The notes under the pieces were generated by a model, which made no database searches, had not been told where the DNA came from, and saw only the letters and a program-made list of their open reading frames with translations. 64,000 bases of DNA from Dichomitus squalens LYAD-421 SS1. Taxonomy: Eukaryota; Basidiomycota; Agaricomycetes; Polyporales; Polyporaceae. Location of the stretch: NCBI RefSeq assembly GCF_000275845.1, contig NW_006766907.1, positions 175,824-239,823 of the forward strand. Direction: 5' to 3'. This document shows, piece after piece, positions 48,488 through 60,164 of the stretch. How positions within the stretch are numbered: position 1 is the first letter of the stretch; each line of letters starts with the position of its first letter. The position numbers and the translations under genes are program-made.

Positions 48488-49164
48488 TCTCGCGCGTCCT
48501 GCGCTGCGTGTACGCGTATATGTACGAGTACAGTGTTGTAGCGCCTCGTCGTCCATTCCGCAGCATGCCCCCTTAGCAGCACTACTCACTTATCGTACAA
48601 ACACCTTAGCGCCGCGTTGTGCCCTCTGTGACCTGCGACCCTGAGCGACTAGCAGCTGAAAATGGCATGCAGGGAGGGTGAACGGAGGGAACACGAAGGC
48701 CTGGCGGCAAGCACCCCCCGATCGCAGCACGATTTCCCTGCCTCGCTGTGGTCGGCCACGCTACCAAGAAGCCAGGAAGCGAGCAGGGGCGTTTGCGTAC
48801 CGAGGATTGTCCGCGAGAGAGAGCCACTGCTGCAAGGTTTGGTCTACAGCGGGCGGTAGGTGGTGCTGCTGCTGGCCGCGGCATCGATGGTGGCGTGCGC
48901 GAAGCACTGGCGGAGTGCGAAGTAGTGTATGGACAACCTGGGGCGTGTGAGGTGGGCAGGGGTGCGCTGGTGTGAAGGTAGGTAGGGGGGAAGGAGTGAA
49001 GCCGGTGGGGGATGTGTCACGGTGAAGGATGGCTTGTGAGGAGAGAGCGGGCACACAAAGACGGAACGCGCGTGTGTGTGTGCGGCTGCGCAACCGGGCA
49101 TTGGCGAGCATACTTGCTGCCGCGGCTGGCCTGGAAGTCGAGGGTTGTGTTCGTGAGTCTCGTC
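48488..49164. other. Convergent intergenic region
   Basis: About 0.7 kb between the MTHFS stop and the probable 3' end of the minus-strand RAD51-like gene. No distinct feature was seen. Confidence 0.45.
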
Positions 49165-49901
49165 ACATTCCCTGGATCGCCCCCCCGAGCTGTAGCGCAC
49201 GGTGGTCAGTAGCGAAGCACGGTGGATGAATGGATGTCGCTAAGCGACCGCTGGTACTCACAAGCCTGTACTTGGCCTCCCGGACGCCCGCAGGTGGCAC
49301 GTTGGTCGTTGCTGGGGTGGAAAGGAGACGGATGACCCTGTGTGTCGCGAGCGACCGAAGCCATGCCGTGTTGTGTCAATGCTGTCCTGCATTGAACCAG
49401 AACGTCTTTCCTCGCACTCACCCGGTCTCGCGCTCGCTCTTCTCCGGGGGGCGCTGTGGCACGACGAGCACTCGGAAAGTCCTTCCCGAGGGGTAGTACT
49501 TGTCGTCTGGACCAGGAAGGGGGGCGGTTCCCATGCCAAGGGTCAGCCATATGTCAGGAAGAGGGCGCGACGCACGACACACACGGCACACGGCGCGCGA
49601 CATACAACGCCGTGTTGTCGCGATACATACGATATCTGATGTCCTTATCGCTCGATGCCACGAACGACGTAGCATATATGGACATATGAGACTCGCTGCG
49701 CGACATACCCACGACGTCGCGGGGCGCTACGGACGTGTCTTCTCGCGAGCGACACGATGCGAACATAGCGTGCGACATACGGCAGCCGAGGACTGCACGC
49801 CACGTCGCGTGCGACAAGCGTCGGCGGCGGTGACGACGACTAGCGCGACGCATGGATGCACGGCGTACGGTATTGCAACAATGCCAAGAAACATGACTCA
49901 C
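49165..49901 (-). other. Probable 3' part of the RAD51-like gene, structure unclear
   Basis: Minus-strand pieces such as KYYPSGRTFRVLVVPQRPP (near 49495-49440) and VPPAGVREAKYRL (near 49310-49270) look like C-terminal exons of a RAD51 paralogue. Phases do not connect cleanly. The stretch 49560-49850 is full of CGCGACATAC-like repeats and may be a repeat-filled intron. Confidence 0.35.
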
Positions 49902-51452
49902 CAAACGCTCTCTTCATGACATACTTGGACCCCCTCGGCGCGTCGCCCGACTCGTCCACTTGCAGCGGCTGAGAAACGAGCTGGCTCGTGATAATGACCT
50001 AGACCGCAAGGCCGGATTTAGCCCCTCGAGCGCCTCCGTGTACATAACTCAGGTATTTTCAGCGCGAGCGTGCGGCCTTCTGATTCGATCGGGTCTTTCC
50101 CCCTCCCCGTGCGCGCTGGCATGGACGGGGGAAAAGCCCAGGCCGTGGCAGGGGGGTTGGAAAGAGATGGGAAGGCGCGGTGTCGCTGCTGAGAGGAAGC
50201 GGCTTACGTACGGTAAGGTTTGTGGAAGCGCACAGGCGCGCGAGCGTTTGCTTCGCGCGCTCGAGGAGCGCGAGTTTGTCTTTGAAGTCCAGGGTCTGGA
50301 AGGGGAATGTATAGGAGTTGAGGATGAGTAGGCGGACCTGTTCGGGAGAGCGAGTGGTGGCATCAGGGTTGTGCGCGATGGGTCATGGGTGATGTGGGAT
50401 GGGCGATAGGATTTGCATAGATCCAGGGCAGCGTGCGCGGATGAGAACCGCAGAAAGTTGCAGGGTGCGGGCGGAGGTAAGGTTTCGAACGAGGAGCCAG
50501 AGCGCGGAGTCAGTAAGGTGCATTTGCTCGGCGATAGGACTAAAAGTAGAACGAACGCACGGACGGACGCGCTTCGAGATACGCGGGCAGGGTTCGGATG
50601 AATACGACGAACTCGGCGGGCGTGTGCAGCGCCTGGTAATGGACGAGATCTAGTCCTCTTTCGCTGTCATCGGCATCAGTCGCTGCCGTCACGTCCCCTG
50701 CGAGAAGGGGGGCAAAGCGCTTCGTTAGGGCCTGGCTGTGCGATGCCGTTAGCGGAGACGAACCGCAGAGGATTCTCTTGATGGTGGCGGGAGGAACCAT
50801 GTTCTGCATGTCTATACAAGCCGCAGGAGCGCCGGCGGCATGTCAGTTCGGCTGATAACAGTTGGCAATGACAATGAGATGAAGAGATAGGCCAGGGGTA
50901 GGGGACGGAGAGCTAGCGTGCGGATGCCGTACCGACGAAGAGAACATGTTCGTGGGCTTCGACGAAGCTCTTGACGGCGTGTGCGGCTATCTGCTCCTTG
51001 CCACAGCCGGGAGGACCGCTGATTTCGAGAATGTGTCCTCGCTTAAGGCCGCCGTCGAGGAGGTCGTCGAGAGGGGCGCAGGAGGTCGAATATAGTTTGG
51101 TCTCGCCCATCATAGATGCGGCGGACTGGGTCATGGCTATGGCGGGGGTCGCGGTAGCCCGGGAGACCGAGGAGAAGACGGCCTGCGAAGCTGGAAGCGG
51201 TATGTTCGCATCTATTCAAGAACACGGATTTTGAGGGTCCGGGGGCGTCCACGGAGAGAGTTTGCGAGAGGTAAGGATAGTGTGAGCAATGGTCAATAGT
51301 GCCGTAGAAGGGAGGGTGACGTAAGTCATACCTCTGGACAGTTGTTCTGGGGTAGAGTCTGATAGATCGCTGACTCTGTCGTATCCAGAGCGTTCGAGGG
51401 CGGATAGAGTGGCAATTGGGAGGCCGAGGGAGGAGAGGGACCTGTCTGACAT
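49902..51452 (-). CDS. RAD51-family paralogue (RecA-like ATPase), C-terminus unresolved
   Basis: Minus strand, five confident exons: 51452-51332, 51211-50933, 50811-50561, 50337-50212 and 49998-49902. It starts MSDRSLSSLGLPIATLSALE with an HhH-like N-terminus (YDRVSDLSDSTPEQL). The core follows: STSCAPLDDLLDGGLKRGHI, Walker A GPPGCGKEQ, VLFVDMQNM, then VRLLILNSYTFPFQTLD (Walker B strand), LLERAKQTLARLC and VIITSQLV. This order is typical of RAD51 paralogues, which help load RAD51 in recombinational repair. Walker A has Glu where Thr/Ser normally follows the Lys. More exons are expected downstream (candidates near 49422-49520 and 49260-49360), but they could not be joined with consistent phase. 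The end given here is therefore the last certain exon. It is divergent from the RRM gene. Confidence 0.75.
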
Positions 51453-52137
51453 TCCGGTGGGATGGGTGTATGTATTTATTGCAGCAGTTGATAAGACGTA
51501 TGTGGAGAATGCTTCCTGTCCGCGTTATGGACATGGAAATACTTGTCGCAAGTATTTGTAGCAGAGATTTTTACAAGCAGGAGGAGATGCTGAGCATATG
51601 ACAAGCGTCGATGAGAACACCCGAAAAAAGTGAAGAGTTTCCTGACATCGGGCGTCGACGTCAGGGGGCGAGATGCTTACCAGACTCTTTGGCGGGAATA
51701 CTACGTCAGCGATTGGCCAATGGTGGAAGCTGTGAAGGCTGGGTGGTCCGCCGGGGGATGCTCGACCTGGACTCTGCGAATGTCAGGTGTTGGTGCTGAG
51801 CGTTGAGTACGGTTGCTGAGCACGGTCAGACAGAGTTAAGGGCTTGATTTTCTCTACGGGAATATCGAGGAGCTATGAAAGCGCTCGAGTGGTGGTTGGT
51901 GTGTGAACAAGCCAAGCGCGCAGAACGCGATCTGAACGCGCCCATTAACGCGTCCGTGGCGTGGGAAACACCGCCTGCTAAAACGGGGCGGAGACGAGTC
52001 GGCGGTCGCCGGACACTCTTTCTTTCCAACCTCTGCCTTCCCTCCCCTCCGTGCTCCTCTTCTTGCTTCTTGTTCGTTCGTTGGTGTGTGATATACACTA
52101 CCTCCTACAGCCGTTGCACAAGCTGCTCTCAACAAAA
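51453..52137. promoter_or_regulatory. Divergent promoter region of RAD51-like and RRM genes
   Basis: The 685 bp between two start codons facing away from each other must hold both promoters. The 80 bp before 52138 are pyrimidine-rich (CCTTCCCTCCCCTCC...), as is common at fungal transcription starts. Confidence 0.5.
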
Positions 52138-53921
52138 ATGTCGCCCTCGCCCAACCCCCTCTTCAAGTTCAATCGCGATGGCTTCGCCGTCCATGTCAGC
52201 AATGTCGCCGACGCAGGTCAGCATTCTCTACACTCAAGCGACAACAGATTCCTCATCCATCGTTTTTTATCCATAGTCACAAGGAGAGAACTTGTCGACC
52301 TCTTCAACAACTTTATAGGTATTCGCCTTATTAGTCGTTTCTCGCCGATCGCTAACTCTCTCCTCATCCAGGCGACATCATCAAGTGCGATGAAAACTAT
52401 GACGCAGCGGGTCGTAGATATTACGCCTTGACATTTGCTTCGCAAGACGCCGCCAAGTGCGTACTCATGGACTATATGCGCCTCTCATAATCTCATGAAC
52501 TCCTAATCAGGAAAGCGCTTTGCATGTCCGGCTACAACGTCGACGGCACCCCGCTGTGAGTACTCCACTCTTCCCTTCTACATGCACGACTTGAATCGAG
52601 TCCACTAAGCGTCGTCACTACCGTCACCCTTTCATCGGAACTTCCCCGCTCGAAGCCGGCAAAACAACCTGATACTCGTCGGAACCTCTACGTCCTGGGG
52701 CTGCCTTTCGACCTTACCAAGTATGTATCCTTCTTATCACAAGCGCCGTTCTTTGATGACCCCGGTCGGGTAGAACTGAGTTTGCTGAGATCTTTTCTCG
52801 CTTTGGGACGGTATCGCATGCCGTCATTCTCGCCACCGTCGACAACGCATCCAGGAGGCGTGGATTCGTTGTGATGAGTCAACACCACGAGGCGAAACTA
52901 GCCATGGACACCTTTAATCGCAAGGAAATCAAGTAAACCAACCCTTTAGCTAGTCTGTCACCAGCTGATGACGTATGTCGCAGGGGTCATGTCATCGATG
53001 TCTCCTGGGCTGTCGTTCAGCGTTCCGAAGGTATGCAACAAACGCCGTGAAGGTAGATCAGTCTACTAATGCTTTTTAGGCTTCCTTGACGGGGGCGACC
53101 GCGCGACTGTTCTATCCAACTCTTCTCCGTCGCCATCTCCAGCACCGTTTGACGTCAAAGCTCTCACTCCTGCGCTTCCCCCTCTGCAAGCGTCTATCGT
53201 TGTTACGCCACCTATCGAACGTCCTCCAACACTCACGTTCTCCACTCCTTCATCTTCCCTCCAGATCAAGCACCTGCCTGCAGTACTATTCTCTCAACTC
53301 TCTGACTTGCACCCCCTTCTAGGGCCTTATGGCGACGTGAAGAAGTTGGAGATCATACCTGCTGAGTCTGGAGAACATGGTCTGGTATCGGCTGTAGTGG
53401 AGTACGCTACTCCGTCTCAAGCTGCAGAAGCCGCACAAGCGCTCCACGGACAAGCGTACTCCAGTGTTCCTATTGTCGTCGAATTCCTTCGTGCGGATAC
53501 TAGCCAAAACTATGATGCTGACGGGAAGCCCGGTCTCAACCCTCATGCCACTCCCTTCGTCGTTCAAGCCGGGCTGGCGCCCAATGCCCTGCTTGCTTCT
53601 GTGACTCCTGTCTATCCTGGCTCAGGCTTGTCCCATAATAATCTTGCTGCGCTCTCGAAAGGTGGACTGCTCGCTTTTGGTCCTCAGTCAATATCACCCT
53701 ACGGAAGTCCCTTGCTCTGTGTTCCTTTCACCGGTGTTCGACCGAACTCAGCCCCCACGGCGTAAGTCTCGTGCATATCTAGATTTGAGGTGCTAACGCC
53801 TGTATAAATTGGGAATCATTGTAGCCCTCGCTATGAAGGTCCTGGTCAGCTGGCCTTCTCTGCTGCGCATCGCTTCTCGACACCCTCGTCTCCCATCATG
53901 CGGTCTTCATACGTCGCTTAG
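52138..53921 (+). CDS. RNA-binding protein with multiple RRMs
   Basis: Nine exons: 52138-52216, 52277-52318, 52372-52456, 52511-52555, 52610-52720, 52774-52932, 52984-53030, 53080-53762, 53825-53921. RRM1 starts FAVHVSNVADAG and continues ELVDLFNNFIGDIIKC and YYALTFASQDAAKKAL. RRM2 is RNLYVLGLPFDLTKTEFAEI with RRGFVVMSQHHEAKLAM. A third, weaker RRM follows a Ser/Pro linker (LQIKHLPAVLFSQLSDLHPL, AVVEYATPSQAAEAAQALHG). The protein probably binds mRNA; the target and pathway are unknown. A reading frame runs to TAA at 53763-53765, but a perfect donor (gtaagt at 53763) and acceptor (53824) make the last small exon more likely. Further 3' exons are possible. Confidence 0.82.
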
Positions 53922-55764
53922 GGCTAAGGCTACTTCCTGGAACCTCAATACCCGGTCTCTTCTTGCGATACCCTGCCCGTCTTCACATGATAACCCGGAT
54001 CCTGCAAGAATGTTCTCCTCACCATCAGCTCTTGTTCTCCTACGTCGCTACCTTATTGTCGCCTTTAGTGCCTTCTGTTAGGTATGCAATCTCCTCCCGC
54101 GTTCATGCCGGTAATAATAGACTCAGACGCTGGTCTTCGCAGTTCTCGGACCTTCATGCGAATACACCACTACGTTGTCTTCCTTTCCTTTGCTTCCCGC
54201 ACTACATTTGTAAATGGTTCAGTACGCATGCTCTTCTGCTGACCGTCAGGACAATGCATGCTTCGCTTTGCGAACTTCATACACGAGTGCGTGTGATGTC
54301 CGTGTGCCAGGATCCCCCAGGTCATGATCCCCAGGGCAGCGCGTACATCGCGTAAGACGGCGGGTGTCAGCGACCATCGATCGTTGCGAGCTGTTGACTA
54401 GACTGCCGCCGTTTAGGCTCAAAATTCATGCGCTTATAAGCGTTCTCCCTAGACAACGTTGCATCACGCATGCTCCGGCATCTACCCAATGCGTAAGCGC
54501 CGCGAGTCTCGGCCATATCGATATCGTCTGTGGGCGTATCGTGTCTTTGCGACTGCAAGTGCTAACCTTGACGTCGCTTCGCAGACGCCAGGGTCCACCA
54601 CGATGCCACTGCTGTGGCCACCGCGGCGGTACTCGCCTCCGACAGTTTCGCTTAGTTTGGCAGGTCTCGTTCCTTGCTGCAGCACCCTCATGACGTGTTG
54701 TGTAGAAGGGAGAATAGCTCATGCGCTCCGCTGTACGAGGCAGCTTCTTGAGCTGCGGAAGTTCCCCTAGGCCTTGGGCTCTGGCTACGGAGGGCTTTGT
54801 GGCGTGGGTTTCCGAGAAGCAACAGAAGCAAGAGATGGGGCACCATGGTGCAAGGTATGTATTGATGCCCTCGTGCCCTCGTGCTGCGTCATCTGAGAAG
54901 CGACGACGGCCACAGCAAACGCAAGACCAGGCTAGGGCGCAGGGTTGCTGCGATCTTGCGGTGCTCTATGTTCGATGTGATCACGAGTAGACACGGTGGT
55001 GTGTTCCTTTGAGCAGCACAGGGCTCGGATCGTTGTTTCCCACCGGGATATGCAGGCTCGTCGTGATCGCAGCTTCGCGCCCTTCTCACTTGGCGAGTAC
55101 TACTTATGCGACCGTAGCCGGCGGATGCGCGAGCCAGTAGTTGTCGTGTCACTACAGAGCTCGGCCTTGAGATGGTTATAATTGATGTCTGAACTAGTAT
55201 TGTAGTATCTGAGCTACAGATGGTATGCTGTTGTGTTGTTGTTCTCGTCATACCATTCCTCATGTTCATACCTCTGCTACATCTTCCCAACGATCAGGCT
55301 CAAGGCTCATTCTCGTTTGATCTTTATGCTCGCTCCTCATTGTACCATTTGCAGCAAACACACGCACGTGCGTCAGGGGGATCTGTCGGGAAATGTTAGT
55401 AATCAGCCTGCCGACGTAAGCCAATGCAACATTTCGTGCATGCTGTAACTCAGCTGACTGCCGCGTTTTGACCGCCATTCTGTTGGTACTATCGGAAGGT
55501 AAGTAGCTCTCGGGGTTCTGGGACGATATCATCGAGTTCACGCAGGGAGCTGTGCGCGCACAAATTGCAAGCATTGCCGGCCAGGTGGCGGTTTCGGGCC
55601 ACAGAAGTCACTCGTATGTACTTGTGGAGATGTAGACACTAATAGCCGTCAAAAACAACAATGTAGCGAAAGACTGCGGGGGCCCGTATGTACACACAAG
55701 CGTCGCGACGGCCCGAGACGTTCACCCCGCTATGGGTGTGAGCCATGTTTAAGTCAGCTTTTTC
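53922..55764. other. No gene recognised
   Basis: About 1.8 kb between the RRM gene and the inner end of the right duplication arm. Only short unassignable open frames were seen on either strand (for example 54364-54693). No RNA gene or repeat could be supported. Confidence 0.45.
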
Positions 55765-57698
55765 AAAGGGGTACGGAGCGACGCCTTGGTGGCGTAGCAG
55801 CCGCACGTGGTGCATCACATACTCAACATATCTAAAATCTCAAGCAAGTGCAGCGGCGGTCACGGTGGCCGGCAGGTAGGGAGACTAGTGTTTCTCCACG
55901 GTTCACCCGACGATCTGTGCTGAGATGTAGGGCGGCTGGAAATAAACGGTAGACATTACGTTGAGAAGGTTCACGCGCCATTGAAGGTGAGGCCCACACA
56001 CTTGGAACTAGCGAAGAGGTGGGCGGGGACAAGGGCGTCTTTACGTATATATGAGGAAAGCATGACACGCTAGCCTGAGCGCAGGTTAAGGGCGCACACC
56101 CACCACAAGACACGATTCTACGTCTATGCAACACCAACCCAAGACTGCCGGAAAAGTCAACAAGGTACAGCTGCCGAGGGCGCCTTGGCGCCGCGTCCCA
56201 ACGCAAGGCACTGGCGCGCAAAAGGGACAAGTATGCCAATGGCTGAACGAATCCCCGCTCACTACACAAGTTCTTCGCTAGCCACGCTGTGCCCAGTGGA
56301 TTAGCCTGGCTCACCGAGCATTTAGAGAATTCGTGCGAATTGCTGCGAGAGATTGGCAGAAGACGGGACTTCCACATGGCAGAGAGAGAGATGGTATTCA
56401 ACACTGCGTACGGGTGCGCAGCGTCGGGGGGAGAGAAGAGGAGGAGACGACGAAAATACACAGGGCTCACTGAACCAAATTTTCGCGAAGAGTGCGTGCA
56501 TCTGGACTTGTGGCGACCGGTCCGGGCTCGTAGGTTTGGCAATGCCTACGGAGCATCGGGGCCGCAGGCTAGGCGGCCCGGTACCGAGTGAGTAGCCATA
56601 TTCACGCTACCGTTCAGAAGTAGGAACGAGCAAGCACTTCTAGCTCGGGACATAGACGAGAAGTCGTCCAATGAAGTCGTCGAAGTGTATGAGAGAGCGC
56701 ACCTGGTGTGGACGTCATCGGGGCTTTAAGGAAGCGTCCAAGATGACGCTTCACAGGTAGAGGAACACAGGAGTCATTCCCTAATGACTCAACGTTACGA
56801 ACGCACGACTCGTCCATATTTCGGACCTCAGGCGGAATCACCACCCCATCGAAGCCAGTTTGCCCCTCATGGCAGTCCGTATTCATTAATGCTGCAAACT
56901 TGAATGTAACAGAACTGCTCGTGGTCTCCCGCTCGTAGAAGATCGAGTTGCGACACAAGCAGTCGCATAATCACGTTTCATCCCACAACGCGACGCGACA
57001 TGGTCCGAGCCATATGAAGTGAGACATAGACATCAGTCCGCGCTGTGAGGAGAAGCGGATCGCCGTCGCGATCGCCGAACACAGAAGAGGGTCTGCGGGT
57101 TCGCCCAGAATGTGGCAGAAACATTACGTGTCTTGACAAGGTGCGCTCGCACAGCAGACCTCAACGACGTCATGCAGCCCTATCGCTGCGTGTGAATGGT
57201 GAGGGCTTCTTCGTAGACAGACAGCTGCATTGTACAGCAGTCTGAAGGCCGCCTGCAGGACAGACCCTTGTGGTTAGCAGACGTGAAGGTGACGCACGGG
57301 ACCTCCAGGATGTTCGTGACCGAGTATATCCTGGAGATCCTCGCCGCGCAGACGTTCACACGGCCGACGCTTCAGTCACGAGAGTATCATGAGCAGCCAA
57401 TCCTGGGCAAGCTCTGCGTGAAGATCGTCTTCAAGGGGCATTTTGACACGCGAGTGAGACGAGGCAGGGCGGCGATGTTAAGCAAGCCCGGAAGGGAAGG
57501 AGGGAGAGAGGGCACCAATACGACGCGTAAACCTCACTTTGACGTCTTCTTCCCCGTGGCGATCTCCGCCGCACATCCGTATGTGCCTCTATGGAGCCAG
57601 ACATATGCGTCGACGGCGAGTGTCTGGCCACGAAATTCGGAGAGATGCTTGGTGTTGTGGATGTCCTTGAGGAGAGGCAACAGCCCAAATATTCCCAT
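55765..57698 (-). pseudogene. Duplicated 5' fragment of EXO1
   Basis: Exon 1 (57698-57538) encodes the same 53 residues as EXO1 exon 1 except Ser4 to Phe (MGIFGLLPLLKD), with an intact donor (gtgagg). A diverged copy of the 1.9-kb intron follows. Then comes an acceptor (ttttag) and the start of exon 2 at 55831, YVEYVMHHVRLLRHQGVAPY, where homology stops. The nuclease domain beyond residue 80 is absent, so no functional EXO1 can be made from this locus as it stands. Exon 1, its donor and the upstream region look usable. Confidence 0.85.
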
Positions 57699-58273
57699 GA
57701 TAGCGCGTGTTCAGAGGCAAGCAGGGCAAGCAGGGCATCCAGACATACGCATACAGGTGCAGAGGACGTGGAGGGCAGACACGGAGCGGGCGCGACGCGG
57801 GTGGCACGCGGGCGTCATCTGCCGAGGCGCGCGCCCGCTTGCCCATTCAAGGCAGCCAAACAAACGCGTCGCGACGCGTCACACCATACACAAACAAAGC
57901 GTCACATTCTCTGCGGGCTTTCCGAGTCACCATCACTTTGCTTTTGTACAATGTACGCCAACACAAAGTTCGTGTTACACCCGACCCATGTTCCATGTCT
58001 CAATCGCCCTATACTCCTGGCTAATCCCTTGTGCAGTTTCAACAACTCTAAGGGCTCAGGCTCCCAATATGCACTGGCCAGTGCGCAGAAAACATGAATA
58101 TCGCAGGCCATGAGTTGTACAGTGCGTAGCGGTTGCAAGAACTCTGCATATACTGATAATAGAGACCAGATAGTAGCCAACCGTGTGGTTCCCAAAAGGT
58201 ACCACTGGCAGTGCTACACCAACACATCTACCTGAAAACTTTCAAACCGGCGACAGCTGCCGGCTACGTATGT

Positions 58274-60164
58274 CTACTTCTCGTCGCTCACGCGCCGTCC
58301 TGATCGCTCTCCCTGCTGACTGGTAGCAGAACCAGAGAGCTTTCGCATTTCCGCCTCAGCCGCCACTTGCATCGCCTGTTGGCGGCGTCTATAGACCGCG
58401 GCGGAGATGTCGTTGTCAGCATTCAGCAGCAAGGTCGCTCGGCTGAGTGCGTTCTGCAGCTCAAGCTCCGCTACGGTTGTCTCCAGGCTGGATGCATCCG
58501 CCTCAAGATTCTTCATCGCTGCGCTACGGTCCGTCTCTTCCCTTGATAACGTCCACATGTCACTCGGGATAGAAATTTCGTTCGACTTTCCCGACCCCAT
58601 ATCGGTGGCTCTGACGACCAGGAAACCATTCTGGTCCACTTCAAACAGCACCTTGATTTGAGGGACTCCACGGGGAGCTGGAGCTATGCCGGAGAGCACG
58701 AGCCTCCCACTGAGGTTGTTGTCTTTGGTCCTCGCATGTTCGCCCTCGTAGACCTGTATAGACACTCCGGGTTGATTGTCGAAGTATGTAGTGACGATCT
58801 CCGCCTTTTTCGTCGGGAACGTTGTCTGGCGCTTGATGAACGGCGTCATGACCCCCCCGGCGGTCTCGACCCCTAGCGATACGGGAATGACGTCGAGAAG
58901 CAACACGTCCTGCGTCTCCTCTGAGGTGTCGCCGGAGACGATGACGGCCTCAATGGCAGCTCCACGTGTGACCGCCTCGTCAGTGTTCATAGACCTGTTG
59001 AGCTCCTTGCCGTCGAAGTACTCCGAGACGAGCCTGCGAACACGCGGGATGCGAGTCGAACCGCCGACGAGAATGACTTCATACACTTGTGACTTATTGA
59101 ACTTGGCGTCGGGGAGCACCCTGTCGATAGGGTCGAGCGTACGATGGAAGTGATCCTCACAGAGCTCCTCGAAGCTCCCGCGGGTGAGGGACGTCTCGAA
59201 GTCGATGCTGCCATAGAGGCCGTCGACCATCACCGTGGTCTTCATGGCGAAGGAGAGCGTCCGCTTGGCGCGTTCGCAGGCAATGCGGAGACGACGGATG
59301 GCACGCGGGTTTCCAGACAGATACACTTTGTGTCTGCGCTTGAACTCGGCGGAGAAGTGCTGGACGAGACGGTCGTCGAAGTCCTCTCCGCCCTGGTGCG
59401 CATCGCCCGCGTGTGAATTGACCCAAAAGACGCCTTCCTCGACGGTTATGAGGGACACGCTCAGCGACCCTCCGCCCAAATCGAAGATAAGAATGTGGCG
59501 CTCACTAGTAATTCTATAGTCCACGCTGTACCCAATCGCGCACGCACTCGTCTCGTTGAAAACGCGGAGCACATTCAGCCCCGCCATGGTTCCCGCATCC
59601 TTAGTCGCCTGCTTCTGGGACAGGTGGAAATGCGCGGGGACGGTGATCACCGCGGACTCGAGGTGATCATTGAGTCCAGGATCAAGGCTGCACGATCTCC
59701 TATATTCGTCATAATCAAGGAGGACACCCCTTCCGGCGACCAGAGGTGTGTTCTCAGTGATCTTGCGAGATGTCTCGAAACTCGGCCACTCTCCGTCGTC
59801 CTACGGCAATTACGTACCCAAATATAAGGTTTGCTATCCTTCTCGAAGATCTCGAACGGAACGTTGGAGACGTCGGACTGAATCCGATCTGGGTCGGAAA
59901 ACCTGCGGCGAACATGAGCCGTTTGCAGTTGCAGACCGTGTTACTCGGGTCCTGCGCTGCCTTATTCATGGCGGCGTTCATGATGATCCACTCGGGATCC
60001 GCGAATGAGACATAAGACGACGGCGGGGAGTGATCTTCATGCGGTCATTGCGCCAGATTCCAACGCAGCTGCAGAGATCAATCGCATCAGTGAAGCTGAA
60101 CGCTGGATGAAGTACAGACTCGCCAGCGAGTAGTTCCTGAATATATGCTGATTGGTTTGGACAT
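58274..60164 (-). pseudogene. Decayed copy of the Hsp70-like gene
   Basis: The 3' part (59650-58274) is one open frame of 458 residues, clearly homologous to the left Hsp70: [49 protein letters not shown]. It ends earlier (RVSDEK then TAG) than the left copy. The 5' part is broken. The phosphate-1 motif reads SIYSGTTR instead of GIDLGTTR. The first donor has changed from gtgagc to gcgagt, about 23 bases are deleted after the WRNDR stretch, and the frame shifts near PTQIGFSP. ATP binding should be lost. A truncated C-terminal product from the open frame remains possible. Confidence 0.82.

Noticed and set aside
49902..51452. RAD51 or DMC1 itself
   Set aside because: The N-terminal and Walker A sequences are far from the highly conserved RAD51/DMC1 pattern; a paralogue fits better.
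53763..53765. TAA as the stop of the RRM protein
   Set aside because: The TAA is part of a perfect donor (gtaagt) with a good acceptor 60 bases on, and the next exon stays in frame; the stop was moved to 53921.
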